DNA from: Chryseobacterium gleum
Lineage (GTDB): Bacteria > Bacteroidota > Bacteroidia > Flavobacteriales_D > Crocinitomicaceae
Length of the DNA: 64,000 nt
Direction of reading: 5' to 3'
NCBI GenBank assembly: GCA_945862165.1
Contig: CAMAXI010000003.1
Span: 62,001 to 126,000, forward strand
Position numbers and translations under genes: made by a program. Positions 36,311 to 45,571 of this stretch are shown here, in pieces (position 1 is the first letter of the stretch; each line of letters opens with the position of its first letter). The notes under the pieces are model-generated. The model made no database searches. It was not told the origin of the DNA and saw only the letters and a list, made by a program, of their open reading frames with translations.

Positions 36311-36390
36311 CGAGGCAAACAAAAAATTAAATCCGCAGTTTACATTAGTAAATGAGGAATTTAATTTTGAAGTTGAACGAAGAAAAAGCA
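36311..36390 (+). repeat. 80-bp dispersed repeat, copy 1
   Basis: Begins CGAGGCAAACAAAAAATTAA and ends GTTGAACGAAGAAAAAGCA. It matches 38682-38760 in the same orientation, apart from one A-run length difference and one or two substitutions. Confidence 0.85.
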
Positions 36391-36406
36391 TTTTCTTTTC
36401 GTTCGA

Positions 36407-36841
36407 CTAGTTGCGAGGACCTCCTGTGTTGACTGGCGCATCCCCATCCGGTGCAGGATTCACATTCCCTTTAATTCGAACGATTTTAGTTGGGTCATTC
36501 GTTGCATTCGATAATATCGTAATGCTTTTATTGATTGGACCCGCAATCTTAGTATTGTATTTTACCGTTATAACACCTTTACCTCCAGGAGGAATTGGTT
36601 CTTTTGTATGGGAAGGAACTGTACAATTACAAGGTGCAGTAGCTTTCGTGATAAGTAATGGTGCCGTTCCTGTATTTGTAAATTCAAATGTACATTCACC
36701 ATTAGAACCATATTTAATTGTACCATAATCATGTACTTCTTTCTTAAAGTCTATTTGAGGACCTCCTAATTGCATAAACGATGTTAAACAGATAAGTAAT
36801 CCAATTAACATTAACGGAAAGAATAAAATTCTATTTTTCAT
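36407..36841 (-). CDS. Exported DUF1573 protein
   Basis: 144-aa protein with a signal or anchor segment (ILFFPLMLIGLLICLTSF) and one Ig-like DUF1573 domain. The family pattern FKKEVHDYGTIKYGSNGE...FEFTNTGTAPL...APCNCTVP is clear. I start it at the ATG at 36841, because the upstream in-frame ATG (36871) lies inside a consensus -7 promoter element. The C-terminus is a Pro/Gly-rich tail. DUF1573 proteins are common exported Bacteroidota proteins without known activity. Confidence 0.85.
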   Translation of the reverse strand: MKNRILFFPLMLIGLLICLTSFMQLGGPQIDFKKEVHDYGTIKYGSNGECTFEFTNTGTAPLLITKATAPCNCTVPSHTKEPIPPGGKGVITVKYNTKIAGPINKSITILSNATNDPTKIVRIKGNVNPAPDGDAPVNTGGPRN

Positions 36842-36868
36842 AGTAAATATTTTGTAAAATTTGTAATT

Positions 36869-36876
36869 CAAATATA
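36869..36876 (-). promoter_or_regulatory. -7 promoter element of the DUF1573 gene
   Basis: Minus-strand TATATTTG ending 27 nt before the ATG at 36841. It supports the shorter start. Confidence 0.6.
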
Positions 36877-36913
36877 GAGATAAAATGCCAAAAAAGTTTC
36901 TTTTTAAGATTTG

Positions 36914-37438
36914 TTAAAAATTCTTTAATCGTAAATGAACCATCGCTACAACTTCCTTTTTTAATTTCGGATGCTCAAGTAACAAACGTTCATAATAATA
37001 ACGCATCTTGTTTTCATCTTTTAAATATACCTCTGCCGTAGTTGCTGCATTCAATAATAATGCCGCTTTTTCTTTGTAATTAGGAAAACGTGTTAATAAG
37101 GTATCTGTCCATGAAAGCGATAGTGCATATTTTTTCTCTTGAAGATACAATTGTTGTAATTTATCTAAATAAATAGCAGAATGTTCATTTTTAACATCCA
37201 ATCGAAATGCACGTTTATAATTAGACGTGAGAAGTTGAATGGTTTGTAAAGGAAGTGTATCCACCGAATTATTCATTAATTTTTCATAGGAAACATGTAA
37301 TGAATCTTCTAAGGCAAGGATTCTTTTTTCAACACGAGAAAGATTACTTAAACCAACTTTTACATTTTTGGATGTTTTATTCTCACGAGTACACCCAAGA
37401 AATAAAAAGACAAAAAGAAAATAAAAACACCAACGCAT
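36914..37438 (-). CDS. Small lipoprotein, TPR-like
   Basis: 174-aa protein with a lipoprotein signal (MRWCFYFLFVFLFLGC); the lipobox Cys is residue 16. The remainder is helical with TPR-like segments (YLDKLQQLYLQEKKYALSLS, then a run with LLTRFPNY). It starts one base after def ends, so it belongs to the same transcript as def. No family name is offered. Confidence 0.75.
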   Translation of the reverse strand: MRWCFYFLFVFLFLGCTRENKTSKNVKVGLSNLSRVEKRILALEDSLHVSYEKLMNNSVDTLPLQTIQLLTSNYKRAFRLDVKNEHSAIYLDKLQQLYLQEKKYALSLSWTDTLLTRFPNYKEKAALLLNAATTAEVYLKDENKMRYYYERLLLEHPKLKKEVVAMVHLRLKNF

Positions 37439-38035
37439 CTATCTTCCTTTTTTTATAGCAGGAAAACGCATGCGATAATCAACTACGATCAATCCTTTAG
37501 AAATATTCCCTAATTTCTTGGTTAATAATTTTCGTTTTAAAACAGATAAATGATCAGTAAATAAAACCCCTTGAATATGATCGTACTCATGTTGAATAAT
37601 ACGCGCAGCATAGCCATCAAAAGTTATTTTATCGAAAAAATTCCAATGCTCATCGTAATAAGAAATAACCACTTTTTCTTTACGGTATACTTCTTCGCGA
37701 ATTTTTGGTATGCTCAAACAACCCTCATTAAACCCCCATTCTTCTCCTAACTCGTCGTGTATAATTGGATTCACAAACACTTTCTTGAAATCTTTTAAAC
37801 CTTCTGTCCTTGGATCTTTTGCATCTTCTTCATCTTCTAAAAAGGGAGAGCCATCTACGATAAACAAACGAATAGATTTTCCAATTTGAGGAGCAGCCAA
37901 ACCAACACCTTGCGCATTATACATCGTTTCAAACATATTTTCTACTAATACGTCCAAACCTTCAAAAGATATATCGATCTCTATCGCTTCTTTTTTCAAT
38001 ACAGGATCGCCATATGCTACAACAGGTAATATCAT
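37439..38035 (-). CDS. def: Peptide deformylase
   Basis: 198-aa metal-dependent enzyme removing the formyl group from new polypeptides. All three family motifs are visible: GVGLAAPQIG, EGCLSIP and QHEYDH with the metal-binding His pair. A charged insert (EDEEDAKDPRTEG) between motifs 1 and 2 is common in Bacteroidota deformylases. It lies downstream of ruvX and directly abuts the lipoprotein gene. Confidence 0.95.
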   Translation of the reverse strand: MILPVVAYGDPVLKKEAIEIDISFEGLDVLVENMFETMYNAQGVGLAAPQIGKSIRLFIVDGSPFLEDEEDAKDPRTEGLKDFKKVFVNPIIHDELGEEWGFNEGCLSIPKIREEVYRKEKVVISYYDEHWNFFDKITFDGYAARIIQHEYDHIQGVLFTDHLSVLKRKLLTKKLGNISKGLIVVDYRMRFPAIKKGR

Positions 38036-38171
38036 TTTTTTTCTATTTAAAAATCAAATGTAGAAAGAAAGTAGAAGATATTCAAAAATTGAAAATAAAC
38101 GTAAGCTACTTTCTGGATTTATATGTTTATTTATGCTTATCCAAATTTTGGTTTCAATGCAATAAGTAAAC

Positions 38172-38600
38172 TTAGTTTAATTGAATTGAACGCATATACG
38201 ATTGTAATAAGATAGTAGCACTAACTTCGTCAATCAATGCTTTATCTTGTTTTTTATTTTTGGTTAATCCAGACATTGAAATCGCTTGACTCGCCATTTT
38301 AGAAGTGAATCGCTCATCATATAACGTTACAAACAATGTAGGAAACTCTTTTTTCAACACTTCAAAAAGAATATGAACATTTTCAGTTATATGTGTATGT
38401 TCATTATTTAATCGCTTTGGCTCTCCTAAAACTAAAGTCCCAATATTTTTCTCTGAAACAATCTTGTGTACTTCCACAAGCAATACTTTGCTATCTACTG
38501 TCTTTAATCCGCTTGCAATAATATTGTTTTCATCTGTAATGGCTAACCCGGTTCGTTTCAAACCAAAATCGAGTGCTAAAATTCGTTTACTATTATTCAT
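38172..38600 (-). CDS. ruvX: YqgF/RuvX family nuclease
   Basis: 142-aa RNase H-fold protein, a putative Holliday junction resolvase also linked to 16S rRNA maturation. It starts with ILALDFGLKRTGLAITDE, has GEPKRLNNEHT in the middle and DERFTSKMA followed by KQDKALIDEVSATILLQSY near the end, carrying the acidic catalytic residues. Length is normal. It is followed by def on the same strand after 136 nt. Confidence 0.93.
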   Translation of the reverse strand: MNNSKRILALDFGLKRTGLAITDENNIIASGLKTVDSKVLLVEVHKIVSEKNIGTLVLGEPKRLNNEHTHITENVHILFEVLKKEFPTLFVTLYDERFTSKMASQAISMSGLTKNKKQDKALIDEVSATILLQSYMRSIQLN

Positions 38601-38681
38601 AAGTATTACAAAGATAGTTAGATTTTAGATAGATAAAGAAATTCAACTAACTATAAGGTGACTTCTAAAAATTAGATAATT

Positions 38682-38760
38682 CGAGGCAAACAAAAATTAA
38701 ATCCGCAGTTTACATTAGTAAATGAGGAATTAAATTTTGAAGTTGAACGAAGAAAAAGCA
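38682..38760 (+). repeat. 80-bp dispersed repeat, copy 2
   Basis: Same element as 36311-36390. One frame is open throughout (RGKQKLNPQFTLVNEELNF...). It ends 20 nt before the dapD -7 element. Confidence 0.85.
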
Positions 38761-38780
38761 ATTTTTAGTAGTTACCTATG

Positions 38781-38788
38781 TATATTTG
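38781..38788 (+). promoter_or_regulatory. -7 promoter element of dapD
   Basis: TATATTTG ending 14 nt before the ATG at 38803, which rules out the longer start at 38737. Confidence 0.65.
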
Positions 38789-38802
38789 TTAAAAAAAAAA
38801 TA

Positions 38803-39612
38803 ATGAGATCAATCATAGAAAGCGCATGGGAAAACCGTTCCCTTTTAGCAGATAAAAGCACAATACAAGCTATAGAACACGTTATTGAAGAATTAGATAA
38901 AGGAATCATTCGTGTTGCAGAACAATCGGATTCTGGAGAATGGACTACTAATGAATGGGTTAAGAAAGCAGTTATTTTATATTTTCCAATCCGTCAAATG
39001 GAAACTATCGAAGTTGGTCCATTTGAATTTCACGATAAAATGTTATTAAAAAAAGGGTATAAACAACTAGGCGTTCGAGTTGTTCCGCATGCTATCGCGC
39101 GTTACGGTGCCTACTTATCCAAAAATGTAATATTAATGCCTTCGTATGTTAACATTGGTGCTTATGTAGATGAAGGTACAATGGTAGACACTTGGGCAAC
39201 TATTGGATCCTGTGCTCAAATTGGTAAAAATGTCCATTTAAGTGGAGGAGTAGGAATTGGTGGTGTATTAGAACCTTTACAAGCTAGTCCAGTTATTATT
39301 GAAGATAATGCATTTATTGGTTCACGCAGTATTATAGTAGAAGGTGTTCGCGTTGGTAAAGAAGCGGTGATTGGCGCAAATGTATGCATCACTAAATCTA
39401 CAAAAATCATCGATGTTACTGGTGATAATCCGATTGAAACAGTTGGATATATTCCTGAAAGAAGTGTTGTTATACCTGGGAGCTACACGAAAAAATTCCC
39501 TGCAGGAGAATTCCAAGTGCCTTGCGCTTTAATTATAGGTAAACGAAAAGAAAGCACGGATTTAAAAACTTCTTTAAATGATGCATTACGCGAACACAAC
39601 GTTGCTGTATAA
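38803..39612 (+). CDS. dapD: Tetrahydrodipicolinate N-succinyltransferase
   Basis: 269-aa acyltransferase of the succinyl branch of lysine/diaminopimelate synthesis. An N-terminal helical domain precedes the left-handed beta-helix of hexapeptide repeats (VNIGAYVDEGTMVDTWATIG, then GSCAQIGKNVHLSGGVGIGG). It lines up well with DapD from MRSIIESAWENR onward. The upstream in-frame ATG at 38737 lies inside the 80-bp repeat and before the promoter, so it is not used. It is probably monocistronic. Confidence 0.94.
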   Translation: MRSIIESAWENRSLLADKSTIQAIEHVIEELDKGIIRVAEQSDSGEWTTNEWVKKAVILYFPIRQMETIEVGPFEFHDKMLLKKGYKQLGVRVVPHAIARYGAYLSKNVILMPSYVNIGAYVDEGTMVDTWATIGSCAQIGKNVHLSGGVGIGGVLEPLQASPVIIEDNAFIGSRSIIVEGVRVGKEAVIGANVCITKSTKIIDVTGDNPIETVGYIPERSVVIPGSYTKKFPAGEFQVPCALIIGKRKESTDLKTSLNDALREHNVAV

Positions 39613-39725
39613 TATGCGTCTTATTAGTGATATAAAGAATAAAAAGAATTATTTATTTGTTAAAAAATTGTTTCTTTGTAATCAATTTAAGATTTTAGTA
39701 AAGTTTAATTAAAAATACAAACACC

Positions 39726-42518
39726 ATGAAATTACGTAATATTATTATGTTAATCGTAGTTCTAACAACTGGTTTTACCAGTTTGTTTGCTCAAAATTCA
39801 AACCAAGGATTCTCTTGTGGACAAGCTGAAATGCAGCAGAAACTTTGGGATATTAATCCGGATGCATACAAAGACTATGAAAATATTTTAAAAAATTTAG
39901 ACAAGTTTGAAATAGAAGTTGATAAAAAACGAGGGGCAAAAAAATATATAATCCCGATTGTTTTTCATATTCTGCACGAAAATGGTTCAGAAAACATTTC
40001 GGATGAACAAGTAAAAGATCAAGTTAGAATATTAAATCTTGACTTCAATAAATTAAATGCTGACACGTCTAAAGTTCAACCAGAATTTAAAGATATAATC
40101 GCAAATTGTAATTTTGAATTTCGTTTAGCAACTAAAGATCCATTAGGAAATTGTACGAACGGAATTAACCATTACTATACGAATCTTACAAATAGCGCAA
40201 GCGATAACTCCAAAATTAACCAATGGAATAGATCGCAATATTTAAATGTTTGGGTGGTTAAAACTATTGGTAAATCGGGTGTTGCAGGTTATGCATATTT
40301 TCCAAACAGCGCCGCTGGACCATTTTTTAAAGGAGATGGTATTATTATTCTTCATAATTATATTGGATCAATTGGCACTTCAAGTAACTATAGATCTAGA
40401 GCTTTAACGCATGAAATTGGTCACTATCTAGGTCTTGCACATGTATGGGGAAATAGTAACGACCCTGAAGTAAGCTGTGGCGATGATGGCATCACGGATA
40501 CTCCAAAAACAAAAGGACATAGTAGCTGTGTAAAATCTTCTCTAAATGATACAAAACAAACGTGTGTAACAGGATTAATTTTTAAATATTCTTTAGACAG
40601 CGTAAAAGTATCAAGTGGTTCTATTGATCCAACAACTCTAGATAAAACTGATTCAGCAACTTTCTCTGCTTTTAAAGCTGTTGGAGTTTCTGCGAATTCT
40701 TCAACAAATAAAATCTTTGAATTTACAAATTGGGGAATTGGTGGTGTTGATAAAGACACAACACTTGCGAATCAAGGTGGAACAATTGACAATCAAAAAT
40801 ACTATGAGTTCTCGGTAACCCCAAAGAAAAATGGACTTTTGACGATTGATCAAATTAGATTCAAAACTTACAGAGATTCAAATGGTATAAAATCTTTTGC
40901 GGTAAGATCAAGTATTGATAATTATTCATCAAACTTGGCTCTTTCTACTTCCAACACACAAATTACTAGAATTGTAGGAAATGTAGGATATATCAAAAAC
41001 GATACAGCTAGATGGTTTTTAAGCACAATTAAAACTTCAAGCAAAGATTTTCAAGATTTAACCACGAATGAGAAAGTAACTTTCCGAATCTATGGTTGGA
41101 ATGCTGAAAAAGCAAATGGATCATTTGGGCTTGACTCAGTTGTTGTTTCAGGAAAAACTGGTGCGATAGAGAACATAGAAAACTACATGGAATATTCCTA
41201 TTGTTCATACATGTTCACAAACGAACAAGCTAAATTAATGCGTTTTAATTTAGAAAGCTCGTTAAGTTCAAGAAACAATTTATGGACAGAAGCAAATTTA
41301 ATTGCTACTGGTGTAAATGAATCTAACCCAGTTGCAAATTGTATTCCTAAAGCGAATTTCAATATGACATTGAAAAAAGACAATCAAAATATTACTTCCA
41401 ATATTTGTGCTGGAAACGCAGTTGTTTTTCACGACAATTCTGAAAATGCTTCTCCAACTTCTAGAAAATGGTCTTTTGAAAATGGTACGCCAGCTACTTC
41501 TACCGATGCTAATCCTGAAGTAACTTTTGACAAAGCAGGTGGTCATAACGTTACTTTAATTGTAACAAATGAACGAGGATCTGATACATTATCCATCAAC
41601 AATTATGTTTATGTTACGACTTTTGCAACTGAAACAGGTTATTTATCGGAGAATTTTGAAAAAGGATATTCTTGGGATTGGGTAGTTGAGGATAAAAACC
41701 TGAATTCATCAAGATTTGGTTTATCAACTAAAAATGGCAAATCTAAAAGTCAATGTTTAAAATTAAATAACTACCGTGACCTTTCTAAATATCAATCGTA
41801 CCAAGATGAATATTTTTACTACGATCGTTTGGCAGGAACAAAACACGCTATCATTACTCCAGCAATCAATTTAACAACCACTACTAATGTTAGCTTATCG
41901 TTTGATTATGCTTTTGCAACTGATGCTTATTACGATTCCTTGATTACAGACCAACTAAATGTATATGTATCCAAAGATTGTGGTGAAAATTGGTCACTTA
42001 AAAAATCAATTGCTGGCCCTAAAGCAAACACAAGCTCTATTACTGTAAACACAATACTTACAGCTGGTAATTCAAGCGGATCTTCATTTTCACCTGAATC
42101 AGATGTTTTGTGGAGAAATATTTCAATTCCACTTTCCGTAAATTCTTCAGATACTAAGACTCGTATTAAATTTGAATTTGTTGCTTCAAAATATGCAAAC
42201 AACTTTTATATCGATAATGTAAATATTAATGGAGTTTTACAAATTGAAGAAAGTCCAATTACTAAAATGAACCTAAACGTTTTCCCTAATCCAATGAATG
42301 AAAACGAAAATATTTCCATTAGCTACCAAGCAAATAATGAAAATGTTACGTTTGAATTAATTGATGTACAAGGAAAAGTTTTAACAAGAGAAATAAACAC
42401 AACAAAAAACACCAACGTTAATCATACATTTAACCATGCTAAATTAACTTCTGGATGTTATTTTGTCAAAGCTTCGCAAGGTGAATTTACATCCACTTTC
42501 AAAGTGGTAGTTTTATAA
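39726..42518 (+). CDS. Secreted M43 metalloprotease with inserted domain, PKD and T9SS tail
   Basis: 930-aa cytophagalysin/pappalysin-like protease. After a signal peptide comes the M43 catalytic domain, with zinc motif H229-E-x-x-H233-x5-H239 in THEIGHYLGLAHVWG. The Met-turn (ENYMEYSYCSYMFTNEQ, Met488) comes about 250 residues later, far more than the roughly 50-60 usual in the family. Residues about 268-478 form a beta-rich inserted domain. A PKD domain follows (about 545-640), then a jelly-roll-like region (about 650-840), and a C-terminal type A T9SS sorting domain (NVFPNPMNENENISISY...). It probably degrades extracellular protein. Confidence 0.9.
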   Translation: MKLRNIIMLIVVLTTGFTSLFAQNSNQGFSCGQAEMQQKLWDINPDAYKDYENILKNLDKFEIEVDKKRGAKKYIIPIVFHILHENGSENISDEQVKDQVRILNLDFNKLNADTSKVQPEFKDIIANCNFEFRLATKDPLGNCTNGINHYYTNLTNSASDNSKINQWNRSQYLNVWVVKTIGKSGVAGYAYFPNSAAGPFFKGDGIIILHNYIGSIGTSSNYRSRALTHEIGHYLGLAHVWGNSNDPEVSCGDDGITDTPKTKGHSSCVKSSLNDTKQTCVTGLIFKYSLDSVKVSSGSIDPTTLDKTDSATFSAFKAVGVSANSSTNKIFEFTNWGIGGVDKDTTLANQGGTIDNQKYYEFSVTPKKNGLLTIDQIRFKTYRDSNGIKSFAVRSSIDNYSSNLALSTSNTQITRIVGNVGYIKNDTARWFLSTIKTSSKDFQDLTTNEKVTFRIYGWNAEKANGSFGLDSVVVSGKTGAIENIENYMEYSYCSYMFTNEQAKLMRFNLESSLSSRNNLWTEANLIATGVNESNPVANCIPKANFNMTLKKDNQNITSNICAGNAVVFHDNSENASPTSRKWSFENGTPATSTDANPEVTFDKAGGHNVTLIVTNERGSDTLSINNYVYVTTFATETGYLSENFEKGYSWDWVVEDKNLNSSRFGLSTKNGKSKSQCLKLNNYRDLSKYQSYQDEYFYYDRLAGTKHAIITPAINLTTTTNVSLSFDYAFATDAYYDSLITDQLNVYVSKDCGENWSLKKSIAGPKANTSSITVNTILTAGNSSGSSFSPESDVLWRNISIPLSVNSSDTKTRIKFEFVASKYANNFYIDNVNINGVLQIEESPITKMNLNVFPNPMNENENISISYQANNENVTFELIDVQGKVLTREINTTKNTNVNHTFNHAKLTSGCYFVKASQGEFTSTFKVVVL

Positions 42519-42527
42519 CAACTCACA

Positions 42528-42586
42528 TACTCCAAAAAAATAAGGGTGATAATCAAATTGATTATCACCCTTATTTTTTTGGAGTA
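42528..42586. terminator. 59-nt near-perfect palindrome, bidirectional terminator
   Basis: 29-bp arms around a single central A at 42557, with A7 and T7 runs inside the arms. It separates the convergent M43 protease and MazG-like genes, and can terminate both. Confidence 0.85.
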
Positions 42587-42596
42587 ATCAATGAAA

Positions 42597-42983
42597 CTAC
42601 TTATCTAAAACATTTTTGATATCTGGTTTAAAATATCGATTGGACTTCAATATCTTTCCGTCTTCTCTAAAAATAGGTTTCCCATTCTCATCTAATTTGC
42701 TCATATTAGAACGTTGAATTTCCTCGAAAACTTCTTCAATTTTGTGCTGTAAACCGTGTTTCAAAATCGTTCCACAAAGAATATAGAGTTGATCCCCTAA
42801 AGCATCTGCAATCTCTATAATATCCTTATTTTTTGCAGCTTCTAGATACTCTTCATTTTCTTCTTTCATGAGATTATAGCGTAACATAATCTCCTCTTCC
42901 GAAAGTATCGTTGTTGGTTTGTAATGATTTACTATCCCAAATGCATCGTGGAAATCCTCGACATGTTTGATTATTTTTTTCAT
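42597..42983 (-). CDS. MazG-like nucleotide pyrophosphohydrolase
   Basis: 128-aa all-alpha NTP pyrophosphatase. The acidic metal-binding signature is present as EENEEYLEA followed by DIIEIADALGDQLYIL (ExxE...ExxD pattern). It resembles the short MazG/HisE-type proteins that hydrolyse non-canonical or excess dNTPs. It is the last gene of the minus-strand run and lies 9 nt after the prenyl synthase. Confidence 0.85.
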   Translation of the reverse strand: MKKIIKHVEDFHDAFGIVNHYKPTTILSEEEIMLRYNLMKEENEEYLEAAKNKDIIEIADALGDQLYILCGTILKHGLQHKIEEVFEEIQRSNMSKLDENGKPIFREDGKILKSNRYFKPDIKNVLDK

Positions 42984-42992
42984 ATTATTAGT

Positions 42993-43961
42993 TTATACTT
43001 CTCTTTGAAATAAATATTCGGACAATTCAACCAGCGTTTTTTTTCTGTCAGAGGACACAGAAATTTCGTTTAGAGCTCCCAATGCCTTTTCCTGATAAAA
43101 AGACATTTGCTCACGTGCAAAAGTTAAAACACCTAATGAATCAAACATAGATTTAGCGGTCTCTATTTTGAGCACATGATCATCCATTAACAACATTTCC
43201 TCCACATTTATTTCTGGATTATGTTGCGCGAGTTCAAATGCTTTTAACAATAAAAGTGTTTTTTTATTTGCAATAATATCACCCCCTATTTGTTTTCCGA
43301 ATTTTTCAGGGTCACCATATAAATCCAAGATATCATCCTGAATCTGAAAAGCAACACCTAGATTTTGACCGAATTCATAAATTAATATACGATCTTTTTC
43401 AGAAGCATCGGAAACAATGGCTCCAAATGCTAAAGCACAACCTAATAAAACAGAAGTTTTAAGTCGAATCATTTCAATATATTCTTCAATTGAAACTTCA
43501 TCTCTTGACTCAAAATCCATATCCAACTGCTGCCCTTCACAAACTTCCACTGCTGTCTGATTAAACAAATCTAATAAGGCTGGTATATGTCTTGCTTCTT
43601 GCTTTGCTAAAGCTTGATATGCTTTTATCAGTAAAACATCCCCTGAAAGAATGGCGATATCGTCATTCCATTTTAAATGGACCGTTTGTTTACCACGACG
43701 CAACGGAGCTTTATCCATAATATCATCATGGATTAACGAAAAATTATGAAATAATTCAACTGCCAAAGAAGCCTGTATAGCATTTTCTTTAGGTAAACCA
43801 AACATTTCAGAAGCCATCAAGGTCAACAATGGTCGAATTCGCTTACCTCCTAATTGCAGGAAATACGCTAAAGGTTGATACAGATTTTCAGGAGAAATCG
43901 GAAACTGATACTTTCCAATCTCATTTTCAAAATAAACGGAGTACGAAGATAAAGACTCCAT
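42993..43961 (-). CDS. Polyprenyl diphosphate synthase
   Basis: 322-aa trans-prenyltransferase elongating isoprenoid diphosphates. First Asp-rich motif: HDDIMDKAPLRRGKQTVH; second: QIQDDILDLYGDPEKFGKQ. The GKRIRPLLTL motif is also present. It could be the geranylgeranyl-PP source for crtB in this window or the farnesyl/octaprenyl synthase; chain length cannot be read safely. Its start overlaps the rfbA stop by 1 nt. Confidence 0.9.
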   Translation of the reverse strand: MESLSSYSVYFENEIGKYQFPISPENLYQPLAYFLQLGGKRIRPLLTLMASEMFGLPKENAIQASLAVELFHNFSLIHDDIMDKAPLRRGKQTVHLKWNDDIAILSGDVLLIKAYQALAKQEARHIPALLDLFNQTAVEVCEGQQLDMDFESRDEVSIEEYIEMIRLKTSVLLGCALAFGAIVSDASEKDRILIYEFGQNLGVAFQIQDDILDLYGDPEKFGKQIGGDIIANKKTLLLLKAFELAQHNPEINVEEMLLMDDHVLKIETAKSMFDSLGVLTFAREQMSFYQEKALGALNEISVSSDRKKTLVELSEYLFQREV

Positions 43962-44821
43962 TAAGCTATTATCGACATTAAATAAGTGCCATAACCACTT
44001 TTAACTAATGGCTTTGCAATATCCATCAATTGTTCTTTTGAAATAAAACCATTTCTATACGCAATTTCTTCGATACAACCGATTTTCAGAGCTTGACGTT
44101 CTTCAATTACCTGAACAAATTGTCCTGCTTGCATCAATGAAGGGAATGTTCCTGTATCTAACCACGCTGTACCGCGACTTAACATGGAAACTTTTAATTT
44201 TTTACGTCTTAAATATTCGGAATTAACATCTGTTATTTCGTATTCACCACGCGCAGATGGTTCAAGACTTTTTGCTATTTCTATTACCGAATTATCGTAA
44301 AAATAAAGTCCTGGAACTGCATAATTTGAACGTGGTTTTTCTGGTTTTTCTTCAATAGAAAGCGCATTCATTGCATCATCAAATTCTACCACCCCATAAC
44401 GTTCTGGATCACTCACATGGTAAGCATACACAATTCCACCATCTGGATTTAAATTTTCCTTCAATAGTTCATGCATACCTGCACCATAGAAAATATTATC
44501 GCCTAAAATTAAAGCAACACTATCTGAACCGATGAATTTCTCACCAATCACAAACGCTTGTGCTAATCCATTTGGCTCTGGTTGTTCTGCATATTCAAAA
44601 GTACAACCCAAACGACTACCATCTCCTAACAAACGTTTAAAATGTGGTAAATCGTGTGGTGTAGAAATAATTAAAATTTCTTTTATACCTGCTCCCATCA
44701 ATACCGATAAAGGATAATATATCATTGGTTTATCATAGATTGGCATTAACTGCTTACTTATTGCCAATGTTAACGGATGTAATCTTGTACCAGAACCTCC
44801 GGCTAAAATGATTCCTTTCAT
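43961..44821 (-). CDS. rfbA: Glucose-1-phosphate thymidylyltransferase
   Basis: 286-aa nucleotidyltransferase making dTDP-glucose for rhamnose and other surface sugars. Signature [20 protein letters not shown], metal-binding ILGDNIFYG and GTAWLDTGT are all present. Length is typical of RfbA/RmlA. No other rml gene is nearby, so it is not part of a sugar cassette here. It overlaps the prenyl synthase by 1 nt. Confidence 0.94.
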   Translation of the reverse strand: MKGIILAGGSGTRLHPLTLAISKQLMPIYDKPMIYYPLSVLMGAGIKEILIISTPHDLPHFKRLLGDGSRLGCTFEYAEQPEPNGLAQAFVIGEKFIGSDSVALILGDNIFYGAGMHELLKENLNPDGGIVYAYHVSDPERYGVVEFDDAMNALSIEEKPEKPRSNYAVPGLYFYDNSVIEIAKSLEPSARGEYEITDVNSEYLRRKKLKVSMLSRGTAWLDTGTFPSLMQAGQFVQVIEERQALKIGCIEEIAYRNGFISKEQLMDIAKPLVKSGYGTYLMSIIA

Positions 44822-44893
44822 ATTTTCTAACTATTTTATTGTATTTTAAGAACAAGGAACTAAAATATTAAAAAAAAATCATATCCAAATACA

Positions 44894-45565
44894 TTATGGA
44901 TATTGATTTAAAATCCCAGTGTCAAAAGGCGTCCAAAAACATGCTTTTTTATTCGAATATTTTAATGCACGATTGGTCCATGTATTGCATGTACTAAAAA
45001 GATGGTAACTTCCAGTTGCCTCATAAAAAGCATCATTTGTTCCATAAACAGCATTGGTTGGAATAAAAATAGAACTAGCTTTTTTTGTACTAATTGTTCG
45101 TTTAATATAACGAACTAATAAAGCGTATTCATTCTGAGTCATCGGAATCTTTTTACAAGTACTTGAGACTTGAATAGAATCTAGATAAGTAGTGTGCAAT
45201 GCAGAGGTACTTAATCCAAACATCGCCTTAAAAGCAGTGCTAAAAGTTAAATCATCCCAGGTCGGTGTGTTTAAATAAAACCCTTTATCTCCCCATCCCA
45301 AGGCTAATAATTTTGATGTAGTATCTTTATCTTTCGTATTCGTATACGGGAAAACGTTTGACCAATCGATCAACCTAGTTTTAACAGGCACCACTAAATC
45401 CGTATGAACACCATTAGATTTCACATATACGATTATATTTCCAGTCCTTGAAATCGCTTCATTCACGGTAATTCGCGCACAAATAAAAGCAGAACTCAAA
45501 TAAAATACAATAAAAAAAAGAAAACTAACTAAAACGTAAAGTAGAATTCTAAAACCTTTTTTCAT
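44894..45565 (-). CDS. DUF2459/TIGR02117 family membrane-anchored protein
   Basis: 223-aa protein with one N-terminal helix (RILLYVLVSFLFFIVFYL). The family segments YVKSNGVHTDLVVPV and LALGWGDKGFYLNTPTW are clear, and so is CNTWTNRALK with a conserved Cys and Asn. TIGR02117 members are often found with PHB synthesis genes, which matches this location next to phaJ and phaC. The biochemical role is unknown. Confidence 0.85.
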   Translation of the reverse strand: MKKGFRILLYVLVSFLFFIVFYLSSAFICARITVNEAISRTGNIIVYVKSNGVHTDLVVPVKTRLIDWSNVFPYTNTKDKDTTSKLLALGWGDKGFYLNTPTWDDLTFSTAFKAMFGLSTSALHTTYLDSIQVSSTCKKIPMTQNEYALLVRYIKRTISTKKASSIFIPTNAVYGTNDAFYEATGSYHLFSTCNTWTNRALKYSNKKACFWTPFDTGILNQYP

Positions 45566-45571
45566 ATTCCA

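Noticed and set aside
36411-36728. 105-codon plus-strand frame opposite DUF1573
   Set aside because: The minus-strand DUF1573 protein has a promoter and clear domain; the opposite frame has neither.
38737-38802. Longer dapD start
   Set aside because: It begins in a dispersed repeat and upstream of the -7 element; DapD similarity starts at 38803.
43961-44821. Part of an O-antigen sugar cassette
   Set aside because: rfbA is alone; neighbours are a prenyl synthase and the PHB-linked genes, with no rmlBCD or glycosyltransferases.
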